Origin: Whitmania pigra
Lineage: Eukaryota > Annelida > Clitellata > Hirudinida > Haemopidae
Direction of reading: 5' to 3'
Assembly (NCBI GenBank): GCA_021613335.1
Contig: JAJTWR010000113.1
Coordinates: 2,747,001-2,811,000 of the forward strand
Length of the DNA: 64,000 nt
Of the stretch, positions 57,713 through 64,000 are shown piece by piece. Below the pieces are notes generated by a model that saw only the letters and a list, made by a program, of their open reading frames with translations, made no database searches and had not been told where the DNA came from. How positions within the stretch are numbered: position 1 is the stretch's first letter; each line of letters begins with the position of its first letter. Position numbers and translations under genes: made by a program.

Positions 57713-57991
57713 AAGATAGATTTTGTTTAATATTTGGGAAACATTGCACACATACTTTAATGTACCATGACTCTTGTGCTGTTTTATCAAAGTTTTGAGT
57801 TGGTCATAATAGTTGCTGTTAGCGAACAATAAATATTTAAAAAAATATTAAGAAAACATTTTTTTGGAGTTGGGAAAAACTGTCCTTTATGCCCCCACTA
57901 TTTTGCCTTCGGTACGTCCCTGGTTGGGGGTCTCCGCAGCATAGCAAGTGCCACCGGAGGGTCTCGGCATTCAAAAGGTTGAGAAACGCTG
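57713..57991 (+). mobile_element. 3' end of the hAT relic interrupted by Copia
   Basis: After the AAGAT duplication the hAT 3' part continues and ends GGTTGAGAAACGCTG at 57991, the inverted form of the widespread hAT terminus CAGNGTTTCTCAACC. The following eight bases (tactagag) should be the target duplication, but no left partner was found. Confidence 0.7.
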
Positions 57992-58110
57992 TACTAGAGC
58001 CATAGAACGAATTGGTGAAAATTCAAATTAATTATGAGATAGACGATTTAAACAATAAATAAACTGGGTTATGGCAAATGTAATAAGCATTTTCTTGCAT
58101 TTTATTGTTT

Positions 58111-59213
58111 CTAAGGTGAGCAACATCTTACAGACTTAACCTTCTCGTCTACTGATAATTTAGATCGATCTAATGGAGGAAATTTATGCTGTCTTTTTTT
58201 AAAAAGAGAAGAATCAAAATTGCATTGTTTCAGTTTTCCGAGTTGCTCTTTCATTGGTTCACAATGCAACTTTCCGTCATCGTGTAAGTTATTACCGCAG
58301 AGTGCGAGCGAACAAATGACGTTTTCAAACTTACGAATAAATACTTTATAAATAATATTGTTACTTAAGAGCTTTGGCAATACCTTCCAACACGCGTCTA
58401 ACTGCGTGTTCAAGCATTCAACAGCTTCGTCAGCAGCTGCATCATCGGTTTCAAAATCAATTTCTTCATTTGATATCACAAGTCTAATCGACAGGTTTGG
58501 TAAATAGCAACAATATACAGCTTCGATGTATCCTTCTTCTGATTTCAAGATAGCTAAACTTTTTCTGTCTCCTTCCAAAAGCCTTTCTTCATGTTTGTAC
58601 TTTATGCAATTAATAACATCAATTCCCTTAACTCCAATAAGCTTCTTAGTTTCAAGTTGAGAATTTTTTATAAATTCTATGAGTTTAAGCCAGTGTTCAT
58701 TAAGGTGTTTGAAATACTGCTGAGAAATTCGGTAAATGAGAGTGCAGTTCTTGTGTTTCTCATGATTGATCTCAACATATTTTGATTGAATTCGAGTGCT
58801 CACATACATTGTCCATTTAATCATCTTTCTGCACACTGGACACTCATTCTTCCTAATTTTATAAATTAACTTTTAATGTACATGTTCAAAGTTAAAATAA
58901 CGTATATTAACAAAAAATAATAAGCTAAGATTATTAACGCTTACTTTAAATTCTTCTTCCAAGATGAGGCGCAGTCTTTACAGAACACATGTTGGCAAGC
59001 ATCCAGAATGGTTATTTTACCCGGACTGAGTGAGCAGTAGCATATTGGACATTCCAATGGTTCTTCTTCTTTTATAGGTATAGCTTCTATCGGTTCCCCA
59101 TCACAGAATTCTGATTGGCAATAGGTTAAAACAATTTCACTGTGCTGTTCCCCTTGTTTCACCAGCGATTGTTCGCCCTCCTTCGAATTAGCCGTGTTAT
59201 TGTCATTTTCCAT
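58111..59213 (-). CDS. RING-finger protein, copy C (336 aa)
   Basis: Minus-strand exons 58945-59213 and 58111-58852, 92-bp phase-2 intron at the same position as in copies A and B. ATG at 59213. Features are YCQSEFC, a C3HC4 RING (CPIC, CQHVFCKDC, CPVC) and the same C-terminal domain: CCYLPNLSIRLVISNEEIDF, AADEAVECLNTQLDACW and RKFENVICSL, ending RCCSP. Clearly a paralog but much more diverged than A and B are from each other, so an older duplication. The frame is intact and all zinc ligands are present. Function unknown; E3 ligase activity possible. Confidence 0.88.
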
Positions 59214-59927
59214 GGTTCTCCGCTGATTTAAACTTTATCCACCACTTGCTTAGTCGCGTTGATTATTTCTTAAAACTTCTTATCCTCCGTTAAAATTGAA
59301 AAACTGTTAATTGAATCGCAAATTTATTATTTTAAAATTTATTGAAATAAATAAATGCAGTAAAAACAGCATGTAGGGACACTTTATATTTGCGGTAAAA
59401 TAATGATCCTATGAGCAGCTTTGCCCAATATCAAGAAGTCTATGTTAAACTATAGAATTTAATAAACCAGTAAAATATTTATAATTAGAAGACAATTTAC
59501 CGCATTTACAGACAAGACAAAAATCGATCAGCTATTAAAATGTATTTAAAAAAAAACCAGTTCTTATGGTTTCTTCCTTTCTGTGTCCCATAATTTTGCA
59601 TTCCAGATTCTTGTCTTGAATCCTTGATAATTCAAATAGCAGGTCTTGAATTGACGTAGAATAATAAATGTCTTATTCCAGGCTTCTTGGTGGGAAATGA
59701 TCGCAGGTGTAAGGTCAGGCTCGAACAGCGTTTTCTTCATTTTTAGCTTTATTGACATAAGCATCTTTGACATGTGCAATTTCACATCCATCATCAAACA
59801 TTGCAACTATCTCTTTCAGAAATGAACTTGTTATCGGTAGATTCTTGGAGCAAGCTAAGCAGAAGTGTTTGAATGGGTTCCAAGCTTGAACATAGTCTCT
59901 GGAAGTGGTCTCAGTAATGCTTTACAC
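59214..59927. other. Upstream region of RING copy C, no gene seen
   Basis: AT-rich. A frame at 59564-59806 (minus) has no recognisable features; it may belong to a decayed transposon. Confidence 0.4.
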
Positions 59928-60039
59928 CATTGGTCCCCAACTCCCGGGCCGCGGACCAGCACCGATCCATAGATCGAATGGTAACGAGCCGCCCAATGAA
60001 CAACAAATTATTTCCATTTTAATTACAAAAATAAAACTA
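59928..60039. mobile_element. hAT terminal fragment
   Basis: Begins CATTGGTCCCCAACTCCCGG followed by GCCGCGGACCAGCACCG, a common hAT end type (CAGNGGTCCCCAACC...CCGCGGACCGG). No coding part is present before the pogo-like element starts. Confidence 0.6.
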
Positions 60040-61324
60040 CCGTATTTTCACGAAATAAACACGCAGGCGAATTTAACTCGCGGACGAATATAACACGCAA
60101 TTTTTCCAATTTATGTAAAAAATCACTTATAAAACACGCAAACGATTATAACACGCACCAATAGACGCCTTTTTTTTCTTTTGGCTAAAATAATTTAACA
60201 TTTAAATTAAAATTATATATATTAAAATATTAAATTGAAGCAGTTTCTAATATATAAAACAATCAAAATACAAAAGTTGTAAAAAAATCTTCCGTTGGCT
60301 GAGCGGCCGATGCTTAAAGTGATAAATACAGTGATATATAGATAGAAGTGCTCTTGATTGAAATATAAGTCAAAATCATCTTAGTCATGCAACGGACTAT
60401 AATCAAATAAATAAATAGATTGAAATATCGACGTCGTTAAGAAAGTGGCTGATAAACGTTGACTGACACTGTTGACTACAAGCTTCAAGTCGTTTCTAGA
60501 GCAAAAGACAAAGGTAGCAGAGCAGCTGCTCGAGAGTTCAACGTTAATGAATTGTCGGTTCGCGAATGGAGAAAGAAGGAATGATTGCTTGAGAAACTGA
60601 ACCTGAGAAAACGCGCATACCTTGGCCAAAATGCGAAATGGCCAAAGTTAGAGTCTGATCTAAAGCTATGGGTCCTGGAACAAAGGAAGAGAGTTTTTGA
60701 CATTTCCGCTAGCGAAAGCATCTGGCGCCAGAACTGTGGCAATAACAGCAAGTGGTTACGAACGAACATGTTTCACAGTCATACTTGGATGCTCTGCGGC
60801 TGGCACCAAGTCAAAACCAATATTGATTTTCAAGAGACAATGCGAAAAATTTTCAGCATGAAGCTCTGGATTCAGATTTTTTTTTGAAAGAGCTCGCGGT
60901 TGATCATGGATGCAATGACTGCTCATAAAGAGGAGTCAGTTAAGAAGATGCTCAACTTAAGCGGATGTCACATTGCAATCATCCCGGGTGGTCTATCATC
61001 CAAACTGCAACCACAAATCGTTGAGAAATTGACAGATCTGAGAGGGAGGAATGGTGCATCCACTCATGGATGGCACACACACTCACACACCGTCTGGACG
61101 AGACAGGAAGGCCTTGTATTCCGAGGTATGCACGTGGGTTGCACGAGCATGGGACAAAGTGTCTCCTGATTTGATTCTGAGTGGCTTTAGAAAGGCTGGC
61201 ATTAGTGACCACCCGGACTTTGAACTAGCCTGCGATCCGACAAGAGCCGAAAATGAATATGAAGACTGTTCGACTTTTGACGGATTTGAAGGCTTAGCTG
61301 ATGATGAGGAATAATTATTGGTCT
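60040..61324 (+). mobile_element. Pogo/Tigger-type transposon relic
   Basis: Left end near 60040 (CCGTATTTTCACGAA, then several tataacacgca words). Broken frames then encode an HTH region (RAKDKGSRAAAREFNVNELS), LIMDAMTAHKEESVKKML and IAIIPGGLSSKLQPQIVEKL of the DDE domain, and the end VCTWVARAWDKVSPDLILSG, FRKAGIS and a terminal acidic GLADDEE at 61316. Frameshifts and stops throughout. The right terminus is missing; Gypsy 2 begins right after the stop. Confidence 0.7.
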
Positions 61325-61757
61325 TGTAGCGTACGTAACTGCAAACTACAACTAAAATAGATTTATGATGCAAAGTTTATTTCATAAACAAGAAGTCAAA
61401 TCAAATGAGAAAACAACGATATCAAGTCAAAGGAGAAAACAAAGATATCAAGTCGAAAACGAAGAAGATAAAGGATCAAGTCAACAAAGGCCAAAGCACA
61501 AGGCCTGAGAAGAGATCACGGAAATCAAGCGAAGAGGAAGACCACCGAGGGCGAACGGATGAGTGTCTTCTCCTGGCTCCTTAAATAGACTTTCGCCAGG
61601 CTTTGAAACAAAGGAGTCTACTGCTATTCGCTGAGTCACTGTTGCTGTCCTGCACGTTTGTGGCCTGGCGCAGTTGTGGGCCAAAGTTCTGTGTCCTAGT
61701 GTTGTGCGCTTGGAGCTTGTGTGATGATGCAAGTAGGACGAAGTTCAGTGTCCAACA
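61325..61757 (-). repeat. 3' LTR of Gypsy 2 (outer border provisional)
   Basis: The inner border is clear: on the minus strand a polypurine tract (GGTGGGGGAGTAT, 61758-61770) is followed by TGTTGGACAC. The outer border is placed at TG 61325 because the transposase of the neighbouring element ends at 61316; no second LTR is in the window to confirm it. Confidence 0.55.
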
Positions 61758-61795
61758 ATACTCCCCCACCAGAGAGCAATCTGGCGAACGAAAAG

Positions 61796-64000
61796 TCAGG
61801 GCTCGTAGTCCTCGAGTTTCTTGGGCCAGTGAACTCTTCGTCCGGAGCGTGTTTGAGGTTGAGCCAGTGGTGTTGCTGGGTTGATAGCTGGGGATGGGTT
61901 GGTTGTGGGCGGAATTGAAGTCTGGGGCCGAATTGCTGGTTTCAGCCTGTCGATGGACACTGTGTCATTCCGGCCATTCTTCTTGACGACGAAGTATTTT
62001 CGATGGCGTTCTTGGACGTCAAAGGGACCGTCGTATGGTGGGCTCAGCGGCGGTTTGTGAGAATCGACCCGGATGAATACTTGTGGTGTTGTGGCCAGGT
62101 CCTTCGGGATGTACGCGGGTTGTTGCCGTTGTCTTGGTTGTTGCGGCCTGAGACCCTGCATTTGCTCCCTCAGACGATCCACGAAGCCTGACTGTCCCAT
62201 CGGCGGGTTGGAGTCGCTTGCTGGTGAAAACTCTCCTGGTAATCTCAACGCCGTCCCGTAGACCAGCTCGGCTGGAGAGCATTGAAGGTCTTCTTTGACG
62301 GTTGCTCGGATCCCCAGAAGAGCCATGGGTAGGAGATCTGTCCAGGTGTTGGTGGCGTTCTGTGCGATGAGTGCTGCCTTGAGTTGACGGTGGAAACGTT
62401 CCACCATTCCGTTAGCAGCAGGATGGTATGCCGTTGTTTTTACGTGGCGGATGCCTAACAACTTGCACCACTGATGAAACATGTGTGAGGAAAATTGGCT
62501 ACCCCGGTCCGTGGTGATGGTTTCCGGCACTCCAAAGTTGGAAATCCATGAGAGCAGGAAATTCTTGACGATGGCTTCCGTTGAGGTGTCGGAAAGGGGT
62601 ATAGCCATGGGCCATCTTGTGAATCGATCCACGCATGTGAGGATGTGTGTGTGTCCCTCCGACGACGGGAGTGGTCCCACCAGGTCCAGATGGATGTGTT
62701 GGAAACGGCAGCTTGGCAGAGGGAATGTTGCTGGTGGCGTCGTAGTGTGTCGGTGGATCTTGCTCTTCTGGCACGCCAGACACTCTCGGCACCATGCTCT
62801 GATGTCCTTGTCCATGTTCGGCCAGACGAAACGTTGCCTCACCAGTTTTGACGTTGCACGGGCACCTGGGTGTGATAAGGAGTGTAGGCTCAGAAATACC
62901 TTGTGACGCAGCTTCTCTGGTACGAGCGGTCTGTGCACTCCTGTTGAGACGTCGACGAAGATGTTGCCGTGGCTGGATGGTAGTGGGACTTCGATGATCT
63001 CCAGGGATGGCGTGTCGATCTGGAGCTGGGTCTCTGCAGCTTGGTGTGCGGCTATCTCTTGTAGATCGATGGTTGTGACGGCGTTGACGTCGGTGCGCGA
63101 CAGGGCATCTGCCACGACATTCTGGTCTCCTTTGATGTGCCTGATGTCGGCTGCGAACTGACTGAGGAAATCCAGATGCCGCATTTCTCTGGGCGAGTAC
63201 CGGCTGGATCCACTCTTGTAAGCAAATGTGAGCGGCTTGTGGTCCGTGTAGATTGTAAATTGACGACCTTCCAGAAGGTGTTGGAAGTGCTTCACGGCCA
63301 GGTACATCGCCAACAGCTCCCTGCCAAACGTGCTGTACCGAGTCTCCGTCGGGCTGAACTTCTTGGAGAAAAACGCCACCGGTGTAGTGAGGCCACCTTG
63401 CACTTGTTCCAGGACCGCTCCAGCTGCATCGTCGGAAGCGTCTGTGAGGAGTTGTAGGTGGCTGTCCTTGTCCAAGAATGCGAGACGGGTGGCGGACTGC
63501 ACAGCATCTTTGATTTTCTGGAATGCTTGTAACTGGACCGGGTTTAGAGACACTGCGGCCTTGCTCTTCGAGTTCTGCTTCTTGAACATGCTGGTCAAAG
63601 GAGCGAGCATGTCGGCGCAGTGCGGGATGAATCTCCTGTAGAAGTTGACCAGACCCACGAATCGTCGTAGTTGTGTAAGCGTCTCCGGTTGCTTGTACTC
63701 TGTGATGGCCTTGACATTGTCCGGAAGTGGCTGTATTCCGTCCGAACTCACCGAGTGTCCCAGAAATGTTGTGGATGCGACAGCAAACTCACACTTGTCC
63801 ATGTTCACCGTGAGGTGGAAATCAGTGAACCTCTCCAGCACCTGCTCCAGATGTACGAGATGCTCCTCCATCGACGAACTGGCAATTAGTACGTCGTCGA
63901 TGTAGACGAATACAAAATCTAGCCCTCGGAGTATCTCGTCCATGAAGCGCTGGAAAGACTGAGCTGCATTCCTGAGTCCGAACGGTAGCCGGATGAATTC
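61796..64000 (-). CDS. Gypsy 2 pol: RT, RNase H, integrase (5' end outside window)
   Basis: An open frame with no stop from the window edge to 61796. RT: LPFGLRNAAQSFQRFMDEI and the catalytic FVYIDDVLIA; RNase H: LLTDASDDAAGAVLEQ and YTDHKPL; integrase: finger with H, H and CRECLACQ, then DLVGPLP, TTDRGSQFSS and AYHPAANGMVERFHRQ; C-terminal GPF-type domain (YDGPFDV, SIDRLKPA). All catalytic residues are present, so the copy may have been active recently. Confidence 0.88.
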   Translation of the reverse strand, partial: EFIRLPFGLRNAAQSFQRFMDEILRGLDFVFVYIDDVLIASSSMEEHLVHLEQVLERFTDFHLTVNMDKCEFAVASTTFLGHSVSSDGIQPLPDNVKAITEYKQPETLTQLRRFVGLVNFYRRFIPHCADMLAPLTSMFKKQNSKSKAAVSLNPVQLQAFQKIKDAVQSATRLAFLDKDSHLQLLTDASDDAAGAVLEQVQGGLTTPVAFFSKKFSPTETRYSTFGRELLAMYLAVKHFQHLLEGRQFTIYTDHKPLTFAYKSGSSRYSPREMRHLDFLSQFAADIRHIKGDQNVVADALSRTDVNAVTTIDLQEIAAHQAAETQLQIDTPSLEIIEVPLPSSHGNIFVDVSTGVHRPLVPEKLRHKVFLSLHSLSHPGARATSKLVRQRFVWPNMDKDIRAWCRECLACQKSKIHRHTTTPPATFPLPSCRFQHIHLDLVGPLPSSEGHTHILTCVDRFTRWPMAIPLSDTSTEAIVKNFLLSWISNFGVPETITTDRGSQFSSHMFHQWCKLLGIRHVKTTAYHPAANGMVERFHRQLKAALIAQNATNTWTDLLPMALLGIRATVKEDLQCSPAELVYGTALRLPGEFSPASDSNPPMGQSGFVDRLREQMQGLRPQQPRQRQQPAYIPKDLATTPQVFIRVDSHKPPLSPPYDGPFDVQERHRKYFVVKKNGRNDTVSIDRLKPAIRPQTSIPPTTNPSPAINPATPLAQPQTRSGRRVHWPKKLEDYEP

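Larger units (their letters stand above)
61325..64000 (-). mobile_element. Gypsy-type LTR retrotransposon 2 (runs off the window)
   Basis: 3' LTR, polypurine tract and the pol gene from RT to integrase are present on the minus strand; gag, protease and 5' LTR are beyond 64000. GC-richer than Gypsy 1 and clearly another family (RT box YIDDVL instead of YLDDIL). Confidence 0.85.

Overview
The window is nuclear DNA of an intron-rich invertebrate animal. It is AT-rich and uses the standard genetic code, and its exons are joined by GT-AG introns. The host genes recognised are a 17-exon COG6 gene, a 6-exon dihydropteridine reductase (QDPR) gene, four two-exon Ly6/uPAR-type genes (one with a nonsense codon), a possible two-exon micro-gene, and three copies of a RING-finger gene family that I do not recognise. 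The species cannot be named from the sequence.

Layout. At 1-1003 is RING copy A (its 5' end lies outside the window), followed by duplicated 3' exons of QDPR and a 28S rRNA fragment. At 4116-16885 is one Helitron, minus strand, that has been filled like a nest: AAT microsatellites split its helicase gene, a restriction-like-endonuclease (RLE) LINE and a Gypsy element sit in those microsatellites, and a hAT element sits in the Gypsy pol gene. At 16886-18355 the duplicated QDPR intron and exon resume, interrupted by another hAT. At 18946-24521 is the better copy of the same block: RING copy B (+) and a complete QDPR gene (-) converge with 229 bp between their stop codons. The uninterrupted stretch at 22666-23355 is the empty-site counterpart of the Helitron insertion.

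From 24.5 to 35 kb there are Helitron and SINE remnants, two Ly6-type genes, the micro-gene candidate and a Gypsy relic with an open protease-integrase fusion frame. COG6 fills 35388-40822. A third Ly6-type gene (-) spans 41498-43403, and its intron has collected a hAT end and an RLE-LINE relic. Two APE-type LINEs lie at about 45.4-50.4 kb, and a fourth Ly6-type gene with an in-frame TGA at 50683-51168. A hAT relic interrupted by a Copia element (53270-57712) follows, then RING copy C (-) at 58111-59213. The window ends with a hAT end, a pogo/Tigger relic and a Gypsy element that runs off the edge.

The main messages are: (1) a tandem segmental duplication of a RING-QDPR block whose insertions can be ordered in time; (2) a RING family with its own conserved C-terminal domain; (3) a tRNA-derived SINE whose 3' tail matches the tail of a LINE in the same window; (4) a small group of Ly6-type genes with identical phase-1 introns. 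No prokaryotic-type operons, CRISPR arrays or functional tRNA genes were seen.
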